From: JAIBAJ01 sp965284645
GTDB taxonomy: Bacteria; Bacteroidota; Bacteroidia; JAIBAJ01
Length of the DNA: 64,000 bases
Assembly: GCA_965284645.1 (NCBI GenBank)
Contig: OZ260106.1
Location: 620,001 to 684,000, forward strand
Reading direction: 5' to 3'
Below, piece after piece: positions 53,733 to 61,892 of the stretch (position 1 is its first letter; each line of letters starts with the position of its first letter). A program made the position numbers and the translations under genes. The notes below the pieces were generated by a model. It searched no databases, was not told the origin of the DNA, and was given only the letters and a program-made list of their open reading frames with translations.

Positions 53733-56648
53733 CTAATTCTTGCTAATCTTCTGAGAAACGGTATTTCCGTCTTTTGTTAAGTTTAACATATAAGTACCAG
53801 AAGAGATTTCTGCCATATCCAATTCAACTTTTGAACCAGATTGTATAATTATACCAGGGAATGACTTAACTAAACGTCCTGATAAATCTGAAACTGTAAC
53901 CTCTAAGGAACCCAAAGCACCCTCATCAAACTGGATGTTCAATTGACCATTTGTTGGGTTTGGGAATACTTGTAAACCAAATCCAAATACGTCTTCAATT
54001 CCGGTTTTATCAACTTCTACCCGCAGTGTATCTGATGAACCTGTGCATCCAATATCGTCCGTAACAACAACAAAGTACCAACTTGAATTATCAATCGTGT
54101 AGGATTGGTTAGTTTCTCCAGTCAAAACAATATCGTTGGTAGTAAACTGCCATTCATGCCATTGATAACTTAGGAAAGGATCCGATGTCAATGTGTTTCC
54201 ACTTACACTAACTTGAGGATATGGAGCCCTTACCACAACCTGAATTGGCGCAGAAAGCAATGTACTATCAATGCAACCATTCAAATCCATTACGGTTACG
54301 CTATAATAACCCGATTCAGTAACTGTAATTGAAGGTGTTGTAGAACCACTTGTCCATAAATAGGAATAGAATCCAGGTCCTACATCTAATACTACACTTC
54401 CAAGTTGACCATTCGCATCCTCAGCACAAAACTCCGTAGGACCATTGGCCGTAATAATTGGCTGAAGTACCGTAAATACCTGCGTTTGAATATTTGAGGA
54501 TGTGGCCGAACAACCATTTAAATCAACTACGGTCAATTGAAGAACCCCTGTTACATTGGTGGTAATACACTGATCTGTAAGACCATTGTTCCATTGGTAT
54601 TGCGCATAGCCAGGTTGTCCGCACAAGGTAACATCCTCACCAGGGCAGAAAGAAGTTGGACCATTGGAGACAACGGTAGGATTTGGTGATGGATTAACCA
54701 ACACATTAACTGGAGTACTTTGTCCGCTGCAACCAGTTGAATCCGTTGCAAAAATGGTATACTGTCCGCTTTGGGTCACATACAAGGTCTGCGTGGTGGT
54801 TTGACCATCGCTCCACAAGTAATCTACATAACCTGGACCAGCATCAAGTAACAAGGAATCCCCTTCGCAAAAAGTAGTTTGATTTCCTGAACTTGTAATG
54901 ATTGGCTCTAACAAGTAGGCCGTACTAATGGCGATTTGATCTGAATTTATACAACCATTGGTGTCAACCGCTTCAACCTCAAAAATTCCAGTTTGAGAAA
55001 CCGTAAGTGTTTGACCGGTACTACCATCACTCCAATCGTAACTTACGTAGCCACTTCCCGCATCTAAAGTAACCGAAAGGTTTACACAAATAATGGTATC
55101 ACTTCCTAAATTAACCGTACTAGGAACATCAGTTACGTTTACCGATTGAGTTAATGTATCTGTACAACCATTTACGTCAGTAAAATAATAATTTACATCC
55201 GTATTTCCTAACCCTGCAACCCCAGCAACAAAAGAAGAACCAGTAATGGCCGGGCCAAAGAAGGTTCCACCCGCTGGAGTTCCAGTTAGTGGAATATTAA
55301 TTGAATTCAAACAAATAGAAGCACCAATTCCACTAATCCCAAGCACTGGAAGAGGCAAAATAATTACATCTTGCGAAACCCGGTTCGAACAACCTGTAGC
55401 AGGATCCAAATAGGTGTATTTTACCGTAGCAGTATCACCGACTACTGTTTGTGGATTAAAATCTACTTCTGGGGAATTATCCACTGTAAATGACCCCCCT
55501 GATGGTAAACCACTTAAAGGAATCGCAGCCTCATTTCTGCAATAAGAAGTTCCTAAGTTATTTATAAATACAGCTGGACTTGGGGTAACAAAAACAGTTA
55601 CCGAACCAGTTACAGCACCGCATCCATTGTTATCAGCAGTAGTTGTAATAGTAGCATTGCCTGAATAAGTAGAATCCCAAGTAACAACCCCAGCATTATC
55701 AATTGTTCCTGCCGCCGAAGGGGAAATAGACCAAGCATAGCCTGTTGCGTTCGTACCAGAACCTGTATAGTTATCGGTACCAGTGCCTTGGCATCGCGTT
55801 AATGAACCCGCTACGGCCACGTTAGTTGGAACGGGCGTTAAGGTTATAGCAACCACATTGGAAGTAGAAGCAGGCGTTGTTCCACAACCAGTGGCCACCA
55901 ATTGATAGTAAGTATCAGCATTTACTGTACCAGGACTAAAGGTGGCAGGATTGGTTTGAATGGTACTGCTAAATGGGCCTGAAGCTGTTGGACCAGTTTG
56001 CCATACGTAGTTTACCCCTGCCAATGCAGTTGAAGGTCCTGTTAAGTTAGCAGCCGTTCCACCTTGACACAAAGACTGGTCCGCACTAATAACAGGGGCA
56101 GTAATATTTGCGTACTCCCAATAAATTCTAACCTCAAATGAAAAAGAACCTACTTGGGTTATACCACAATTTCTCCACTGACAAATATTCGCAGCATCTT
56201 GAATAGTAATGGTTTGGGCATTGGCATTATCAACTAAATCATCATCCTCCGTTGCGCAAATACCAAATACACAATTACAACCACTTTGATACGAACAGTT
56301 ATTATTACAATCCTTTTCATATCCCCTGAAACGAATGATTGCCGTTGTGGCGGTTGTATTGTTGTAAGATTGCAAGGCAACAGACTGACCATACAAAGTT
56401 CCTCCAATCGTTGAGGTAACACTTCCGTTTCCGTTTCCAACATCACCGGTATAGAAACATTGACCACCAACTTGGGTTGTATTTACATTATCCCTTCCCC
56501 AAACGAAAAGTCCATATTCAGCTCCTCCATTTTGGTCCCCCCTTCCATTCCATCCCAAATAAGAAACCTGAACTTGGTAGTTGATGTTTTGAGCCCACGT
56601 CTGCGTTGACCCTGCGATTAACAATAAGGCTAGTATAATTTTACGCAT
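53733..56648 (-). CDS. T9SS type A secreted protein with Ig-like repeats, small paralogue of the giant
   Basis: A 971-aa exported protein. Signal peptide (residues 1-19, ending TWAQ); Cys- and Trp-rich N-terminal domain (about 20-190, with NICQWRNCGI) of the same type as that of the giant at 34002; Ig-like and FSGL-like modules (about 195-500); Ig-like SFCPGEDVTLC-type modules (about 505-870); C-terminal T9SS type A sorting domain with FPNPTNG near residue 893. Each module has paired Cys. It lies three bases behind the 153-aa gene and ends in a strong terminator, so the two are one operon. Likely a surface-displayed adhesin or scaffold. Confidence 0.87.
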   Translation of the reverse strand: MRKIILALLLIAGSTQTWAQNINYQVQVSYLGWNGRGDQNGGAEYGLFVWGRDNVNTTQVGGQCFYTGDVGNGNGSVTSTIGGTLYGQSVALQSYNNTTATTAIIRFRGYEKDCNNNCSYQSGCNCVFGICATEDDDLVDNANAQTITIQDAANICQWRNCGITQVGSFSFEVRIYWEYANITAPVISADQSLCQGGTAANLTGPSTALAGVNYVWQTGPTASGPFSSTIQTNPATFSPGTVNADTYYQLVATGCGTTPASTSNVVAITLTPVPTNVAVAGSLTRCQGTGTDNYTGSGTNATGYAWSISPSAAGTIDNAGVVTWDSTYSGNATITTTADNNGCGAVTGSVTVFVTPSPAVFINNLGTSYCRNEAAIPLSGLPSGGSFTVDNSPEVDFNPQTVVGDTATVKYTYLDPATGCSNRVSQDVIILPLPVLGISGIGASICLNSINIPLTGTPAGGTFFGPAITGSSFVAGVAGLGNTDVNYYFTDVNGCTDTLTQSVNVTDVPSTVNLGSDTIICVNLSVTLDAGSGYVSYDWSDGSTGQTLTVSQTGIFEVEAVDTNGCINSDQIAISTAYLLEPIITSSGNQTTFCEGDSLLLDAGPGYVDYLWSDGQTTTQTLYVTQSGQYTIFATDSTGCSGQSTPVNVLVNPSPNPTVVSNGPTSFCPGEDVTLCGQPGYAQYQWNNGLTDQCITTNVTGVLQLTVVDLNGCSATSSNIQTQVFTVLQPIITANGPTEFCAEDANGQLGSVVLDVGPGFYSYLWTSGSTTPSITVTESGYYSVTVMDLNGCIDSTLLSAPIQVVVRAPYPQVSVSGNTLTSDPFLSYQWHEWQFTTNDIVLTGETNQSYTIDNSSWYFVVVTDDIGCTGSSDTLRVEVDKTGIEDVFGFGLQVFPNPTNGQLNIQFDEGALGSLEVTVSDLSGRLVKSFPGIIIQSGSKVELDMAEISSGTYMLNLTKDGNTVSQKISKN

Positions 56649-56651
56649 GGA

Positions 56652-57113
56652 TTATTTTACTTTTTTAAGGTGGAGTTTCAAAATAAAGACTTGATTTGAT
56701 TTGGACAAGGTAAGCTTGTCCCCCGATTCTTCAACTTTATATTCAGAAAAATCATTGTTCTGTTTGCTAAGTTTAATGCACAAATCTTTTGCATTCATAT
56801 TTCCACATGGATACATACGAATAGTAGTATTGTCCATTTCCCCAACATATTCTTGCTTCCACTCTCCAATTAACTGAACAATACTCCCGTCCTTCTTAAA
56901 TTCAAAGGTCGAATGAAATCGAACCATTTCATTAAAATCCCCTCTACTTAGCATATAATCTTTAGATGGGTTAGTAGCGTCTTTGTAGTCAAAGGATTCT
57001 ACTACATACGTTCCTTGGGGAGTTTTGGCAGTGGCCGTCCCTGGAAAATTCTCGGCAACCGCTGAAATGGCTAGCGAACAAACCACCAGGATTGAGGATA
57101 TTTTTCTTATCAT
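56652..57113 (-). CDS. small exported lipocalin-like protein of unknown function
   Basis: A 153-aa protein with a signal peptide (MIRKISSILVVCSLAISAVA, cut before ENF) and a compact, beta-rich mature part (GTYVVESFDY, STFEFKKDGSI, KLTLSKSNQVFILKL) that could be a lipocalin-like barrel; I do not recognise a named family. I start it at ATG 57113 because the TTG start seven codons earlier lies inside the promoter. It is the first gene of the operon, three bases from the 971-aa T9SS gene, and may help export or hold that protein, but this is inference from position. Confidence 0.72.
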   Translation of the reverse strand: MIRKISSILVVCSLAISAVAENFPGTATAKTPQGTYVVESFDYKDATNPSKDYMLSRGDFNEMVRFHSTFEFKKDGSIVQLIGEWKQEYVGEMDNTTIRMYPCGNMNAKDLCIKLSKQNNDFSEYKVEESGDKLTLSKSNQVFILKLHLKKVK

Positions 57114-57131
57114 GAAATGAGATTTAATGCA

Positions 57132-57160
57132 CAAATATATGCAAAGAACAATACGTTCAA
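57132..57160 (-). promoter_or_regulatory. promoter of the 153-aa/971-aa operon
   Basis: On the minus strand TTG (57160-57158), an 18-base spacer and TATATTTG (57139-57132), an exact consensus match. The start near 57125 gives a leader of about 12 bases before ATG 57113. Confidence 0.68.
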
Positions 57161-57324
57161 CCTCCGAACACTATAAATATTAACGACTTCCACTATTTTT
57201 TTTCATCAATTATTTTTATCTCATCCATTAAAACAATAATTTTTCATTCTTTCAATCCGTTTATCAAACCTGATCTTTATCAGAAAAAGGCTTGTAAATA
57301 TTCCTAAAAAATCCTTTCTTGGCC

Positions 57325-57352
57325 TTGCTTTTAACGATTTCTTGTACCTTCG
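57325..57352 (+). promoter_or_regulatory. candidate promoter of gldB
   Basis: TTG at 57325-57327, a 17-base spacer and TACCTTCG at 57345-57352 (seven of eight to TAnnTTTG). A start at about 57358 would leave only a few leader bases before the gldB ATG at 57362. Confidence 0.5.
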
Positions 57353-57361
57353 CCTCCCATC

Positions 57362-58393
57362 ATGAGAAACAAGGGTACCATTGCATTTTTATTCTTATTC
57401 CTAGGCCTACTCAATATAGGATGTTGGGACGACAAAACAAAACCTAATCTTGTACTTCCTGAAGTGGAAGAAAAACAACTTCCAATAAAAATCGAACGCT
57501 TTGAGCAAGATCTATTTCAAAGCGACACCAAAGACTTTGGCCAATCTGTCAAAAAGCTTCAAACCAAATACGGAGCTTTCTTTACCATCTTTACTGAAAA
57601 TATTCTTGGAATACCTCAACAAGATAGTGTTGAGTTTTATCAAACCTTGTCCATGTTTGTGCAAGACCCTGACATGAAGGACGTTACCAAAGACATTCAA
57701 ACCAAATACCCTTCTTTGGATGAAAACATAGTCGACCTGGAACAGGCCTTTAAATACTTTAAACACTATTACCCCGACTCTACCCTTCCACGAGTAGTTA
57801 CTATGAACTCGGGATTTAACTATGCCGTAGTAACTACCGATAGCGTGCTAGCCATTGGTTTGGATATGTACCTCGGCGATAGTTGCCAATATTATACCTT
57901 ACTGGGTTTCCCAAAATACAAAACAGCCTGTATGAACAAAGATTACCTTTCAACCGATATTGTGATGGGCTGGACAAGTACAGTGTTTGAAGAGCCTAGC
58001 AACGCCAATACCGTTCTCGGAAAAATGATCTATCAAGGCAAACTTCTTTATATCCTTGATGCTTTTCTCCCCGACAAATCAGACGAACTCAAAATGAAAT
58101 ACACCAAAGAACAATTAAAATGGTGTACCGATAATGAAAAGCAAATCTGGCAAACCTTAATCAATAAAAAACTCCTGTTTTCAACAAAACTGGAAGAAAT
58201 GGCAAAATTGGTGAATGATGCCCCCTTTACTGCAGGATTCCCACGAGATTCGCCCGGAAGAATAGGCCGCTGGGTCGGTTGGCAAATCGTTAGGAAATAC
58301 ATGAAAAAACACCCCGAAATCAAATTGCAAGATTTACTTAAAGACCAAGACTACGATAAAATTTTTAGAGAGTCTAATTACAAACCAGTATGA
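57362..58393 (+). CDS. gldB: gliding motility lipoprotein GldB
   Basis: A 343-aa lipoprotein. The signal peptide ends in a lipobox LLNIGC with the lipid-carrying Cys at residue 21. The body, including KIERFEQDLF near residue 43, a long helical middle, and the C-terminal GRIGRWVGWQIVRKYMKKHP near residue 303, matches GldB. It is needed for gliding in Flavobacterium and is found in nearly all Bacteroidota with the T9SS/gliding set. The next gene, gldC, overlaps by four bases (ATGA), the usual arrangement. Start is fixed by the signal peptide. Confidence 0.93.
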   Translation: MRNKGTIAFLFLFLGLLNIGCWDDKTKPNLVLPEVEEKQLPIKIERFEQDLFQSDTKDFGQSVKKLQTKYGAFFTIFTENILGIPQQDSVEFYQTLSMFVQDPDMKDVTKDIQTKYPSLDENIVDLEQAFKYFKHYYPDSTLPRVVTMNSGFNYAVVTTDSVLAIGLDMYLGDSCQYYTLLGFPKYKTACMNKDYLSTDIVMGWTSTVFEEPSNANTVLGKMIYQGKLLYILDAFLPDKSDELKMKYTKEQLKWCTDNEKQIWQTLINKKLLFSTKLEEMAKLVNDAPFTAGFPRDSPGRIGRWVGWQIVRKYMKKHPEIKLQDLLKDQDYDKIFRESNYKPV

Positions 58394-58722
58394 GTTCAAA
58401 CAGTTCCGATATCAATATCAAAGTCACTCTGGACGAAAATAAAGTACCAGAATCAATCCATTGGCATGCCGGAGATAGCAATATCCCACATGTAAACAAA
58501 ACAAAAGCTATGATGCTTGCACTTTGGGACGACAAGGACAAAAGTTCCTTGAAAATCGACCTTTGGACCAAAGAAATGACAGTGGATGAAATGTATATTT
58601 TCTTTCACCAAACACTGCTCTCCATGGGCGAAACCGTTAAACGCGCTACCGGCGACGACCAAGTAGCAAAAGACCTGCGTGAATTTGCCGATGCCTTTGG
58701 AAAACGTCATAACCTCTTTTAA
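58390..58722 (+). CDS. gldC: gliding motility protein GldC
   Basis: A 110-aa cytosolic protein without signal peptide, matching GldC in length and in IHWHAGDSN, MMLALWDDKDKSSLKIDLW and DEMYIFFHQTL. Its exact role is not settled in the literature as I know it; loss reduces gliding but does not abolish it. It overlaps gldB by four bases and is followed by ispG after eight, so all three probably share a transcript. Confidence 0.93.
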   Translation: MSSNSSDINIKVTLDENKVPESIHWHAGDSNIPHVNKTKAMMLALWDDKDKSSLKIDLWTKEMTVDEMYIFFHQTLLSMGETVKRATGDDQVAKDLREFADAFGKRHNLF

Positions 58723-58730
58723 TTCTAGCT

Positions 58731-60668
58731 GTGGAAATTTTACCCTACTGCAATAGCCTTACCGAATACAGTCGATTCAAAACCCGTGAAGTAAAAATCG
58801 GAGATCTAACTTTGGGTGGCGCTAATCCTATTCGCGTGCAAAGCATGACCACTACCGATACGATGGACACCCTAGCCACGGTAGAACAAAGCATTCGAAT
58901 GATTGAGGCAGGTTGCGAATTGGTTAGAATTACGGCTCCTTCTATCAAAGAGGCGAATAACCTGCTAAACATTAAAAACGAACTACGGAAAAGAGGTTAC
59001 AAAACTCCTTTGGTAGCCGATATCCATTTTACTCCGAATGCTGCCGAAGTTGCCGCACGAATTGTTGAAAAAGTTCGAGTAAATCCGGGCAATTACGCCG
59101 ATAAAAAGAAATTCGAACAAATTGATTACACCGACCTAGCTTATGAAACTGAACTAGCCAGAATCCGAGAACGGTTTACGCCACTTGTGAAAATCTGCAA
59201 AGAAAATGGTACCGCCATGCGGATCGGAACCAATCACGGAAGTCTTAGCGACCGCATCTTAAGCCGCTACGGCGACACCCCGATGGGTATGGTTGAAAGC
59301 GCCATGGAGTTCTTAAGGATTTGTAGAGATGAAAACTACCACGAAATCGTGTTGAGCATGAAAGCCTCAAATCCGCAAGTAATGGTACAAGCCTACCGAT
59401 TATTGGTAAGCAAAATGATGGAGCTAGGCTGGGATTATCCCCTTCATTTAGGTGTTACAGAAGCAGGCGAAGGTGAAGACGGAAGAATAAAATCAGCTGC
59501 CGGCATTGGTACTCTATTGGAAGACGGATTAGGCGATACCATTAGAGTTTCACTTACCGAAGATCCTGAATTCGAAATTCCGGTGGCATTGGACCTGGTA
59601 AACCGCTACAACAACAGAAAAGAAAACCAAAAAGAAATCCCCGCTGTTGCAAAAAACCCAATTCATCCTTACGAATATTCAAAACACCAAACCAAGTCAT
59701 GCCTCAACCTAGGAGGCACCAATGTGCCCAGAGTTATTGCTGATTTAAGCAGAAAAGAAAGCAGCCTCACTCCTGCCAATCTTTTTGCCTTTGGTTATGC
59801 CTATGCTGTGGATGCCGACAAATGGAACCTGAGCGACCAAGCGGTAGATTTCATTTTTATTGGAAACTCCGAACTAACTTTTGAAATTCCAGGAACCCTG
59901 GGAATCATCCAAGATTCAACTACCTGGACGAACGCTTCAAAAAAAGAAAGGCATTATCCCTACTTTTCCAACCTTTCATCCTTTGCCGAAAGCACTCAAC
60001 ATCCTGAACTAAACTTTGTTGGCATAGACCTATCGGCCTGTAATGAATCTATTTTACCTAGCCTTCAAGGAACTAACAACTTAGTTTTGGTTTTATCTAC
60101 TGCCAACGAACATGCTATGCCCGAACTTAGAAGGCTGGCCATGTGGCTGATAGAAAACAAGGTAAATATTCCTTTCGTTATCCGCCGACATTATTCCAAT
60201 ACCACTGAAAACCAGTTTCAATTATATGCCAGTACCGATTGTGGCGCACTCTTATTAGATGGCTTGGGAGATGGTGTTTGGCTCAGCACCGATGCATCCG
60301 TGGCACCGAAAATCATAAATTCTACTGCCTTTGGTATTCTTCAAGCAACCCGAAGCCGTATTAGCAAGACAGAATATATCTCATGCCCGAGCTGCGGTAG
60401 AACCTTGTTTGACCTGCAATCTACTACCGCCAAAATAAGAGCCCGTACCGAACATCTAAAAGGTGTAAAAATCGGAATCATGGGATGTATTGTGAACGGA
60501 CCAGGCGAAATGGCCGATGCGGATTATGGCTATGTTGGAACCGGCGTTGGCAAAATAACCTTGTACAAAGGAAAAGAAGTTGTAAAACGTAACGTTCCTT
60601 CCGAACAAGCGGTTGAAGAATTAGTGGAGCTTATCCGTGAACATGGCGATTGGGTTGAAAAAGAATAA
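58731..60668 (+). CDS. ispG: 4-hydroxy-3-methylbut-2-en-1-yl diphosphate synthase IspG
   Basis: A 645-aa IspG of the long form (as in Bacteroidota and plants), with a TIM-barrel opening IRVQSMTTTDTMDT, a central insert (about residues 290-540) and a C-terminal [4Fe-4S] domain. Cys ligands lie in SCPSCGRTL near residue 552 and GCIVNGPGE near residue 587, with the Glu as fourth ligand. It makes HMBPP from MEcPP in the MEP isoprenoid pathway, cytosolic. It starts with GTG 58731, eight bases after gldC; the adjacency suggests a shared operon but no functional link to gliding is known. Confidence 0.96.
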   Translation: MEILPYCNSLTEYSRFKTREVKIGDLTLGGANPIRVQSMTTTDTMDTLATVEQSIRMIEAGCELVRITAPSIKEANNLLNIKNELRKRGYKTPLVADIHFTPNAAEVAARIVEKVRVNPGNYADKKKFEQIDYTDLAYETELARIRERFTPLVKICKENGTAMRIGTNHGSLSDRILSRYGDTPMGMVESAMEFLRICRDENYHEIVLSMKASNPQVMVQAYRLLVSKMMELGWDYPLHLGVTEAGEGEDGRIKSAAGIGTLLEDGLGDTIRVSLTEDPEFEIPVALDLVNRYNNRKENQKEIPAVAKNPIHPYEYSKHQTKSCLNLGGTNVPRVIADLSRKESSLTPANLFAFGYAYAVDADKWNLSDQAVDFIFIGNSELTFEIPGTLGIIQDSTTWTNASKKERHYPYFSNLSSFAESTQHPELNFVGIDLSACNESILPSLQGTNNLVLVLSTANEHAMPELRRLAMWLIENKVNIPFVIRRHYSNTTENQFQLYASTDCGALLLDGLGDGVWLSTDASVAPKIINSTAFGILQATRSRISKTEYISCPSCGRTLFDLQSTTAKIRARTEHLKGVKIGIMGCIVNGPGEMADADYGYVGTGVGKITLYKGKEVVKRNVPSEQAVEELVELIREHGDWVEKE

Positions 60669-60730
60669 CACAACCCTCCTTTGAACCTAATCTAACTATG
60701 GCAATTAGCTAGCCTCAAAACACAACAAAC

Positions 60731-61711
60731 TTGGCAAAAATCGACACCATAGATTTGGGGGAATTCCCTTTGTTGCTTGCTCCCATGGAGGATGTAAGCG
60801 ACCCACCCTTTCGTGCCGTTTGTAAAGACAATGGGGCCGATTTAATGTATACTGAATTCATCTCCTCGGAAGGACTGATACGAGATGCCGCCAAAAGCCT
60901 CAAGAAACTCGATATTTTCGAATACGAACGTCCAATCGGTATTCAAATTTTTGGTAGCGAAATCGATGTAATGAAGGAAGCTACAGTTATTGCAACCCAA
61001 GCCCAACCCAACCTTATCGATATCAATTATGGCTGTCCGGTTAAAGCCGTAGCCTGCAAAGGAGCTGGCGCAGGAATCCTTCAAAATATTCCCAAAATGG
61101 TGAAAATGACGGAAGAAATTGTCAAATCTACCCATTTGCCCGTAACTGTAAAAACCCGCTTAGGCTGGGATGAAAGCAGTAAGAATATTTTGGAAGTTGC
61201 AGAAAGACTGCAGGATATCGGTATTAAAGCCCTAACCGTGCATGGAAGAACCCGCGTTCAAATGTACAAAGGTTCAGCCGACTGGACCCTCATTGGAAAA
61301 ATCAAGGAAAATCCCCGTATTCATATTCCAATCTTTGGAAACGGTGACGTGGATACCCCAGAAAAGGCCTTGGAAAACAAAAACCGCTATGGCATTGATG
61401 GTATCATGATTGGCAGAGCCAGTATCGGCCATCCCTGGATATTTAATGAAATCAAACATTTTCTGAAAACCGGCGAACATCTCCCAGCACCCGGCGTGGA
61501 GGAAAGGGTAAATGTTTGCCTGAAACACCTACAAAAATCCATTGAATGGAAAGGCGACCGTCAAGGAGTAATCGAAATGCGACGCCATTATGCCAATTAC
61601 TTTAAAGGTTTCCCCAACTTCAAGGATACAAGAATGCGACTCGTTACAACCTACGAATACCAAGAAGTACTGGATATCTTAGAAGAAGTAAGAAGTATCG
61701 AATTGGTTTAA
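60731..61711 (+). CDS. dusB: tRNA-dihydrouridine synthase (DusB-like)
   Basis: A 326-aa FMN-dependent TIM-barrel enzyme that reduces uridine to dihydrouridine in tRNA loops. LLLAPMEDVSDPPFR is the Dus start; INYGCPVKAVACKGAGAGIL near residue 98 has the catalytic Cys (in GCP) and the phosphate-binding Gly/Ala; VKTRLGWDE, LTVHGRTR and GIMIGRASIGHPWIF follow in order. Length is normal. It starts with TTG 60731; the next in-frame ATG is too far inside the fold. Sixty-two bases separate it from ispG. Confidence 0.95.
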   Translation: MAKIDTIDLGEFPLLLAPMEDVSDPPFRAVCKDNGADLMYTEFISSEGLIRDAAKSLKKLDIFEYERPIGIQIFGSEIDVMKEATVIATQAQPNLIDINYGCPVKAVACKGAGAGILQNIPKMVKMTEEIVKSTHLPVTVKTRLGWDESSKNILEVAERLQDIGIKALTVHGRTRVQMYKGSADWTLIGKIKENPRIHIPIFGNGDVDTPEKALENKNRYGIDGIMIGRASIGHPWIFNEIKHFLKTGEHLPAPGVEERVNVCLKHLQKSIEWKGDRQGVIEMRRHYANYFKGFPNFKDTRMRLVTTYEYQEVLDILEEVRSIELV

Positions 61712-61892
61712 CCCAGATTACGCATTAGAAATCGTAATGAAGCTTTCAAATGCAATAAAGACGAGGGTTTCAGGTTAATTTTTGGGTGAAGGAATAGTAA
61801 ACTATTTTGAAGTCAAAAATTGTTCTGAAATCCTTGTATTTGAAGCAGTTGGAAGCTGTAATAGATTTCTAATGCTGAATTTGGGTTTAATT

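Noticed and set aside
57114..57134. TTG start adding seven residues to the 153-aa protein
   Set aside because: It falls inside the consensus -7 box at 57132-57139 and would precede the transcript start.
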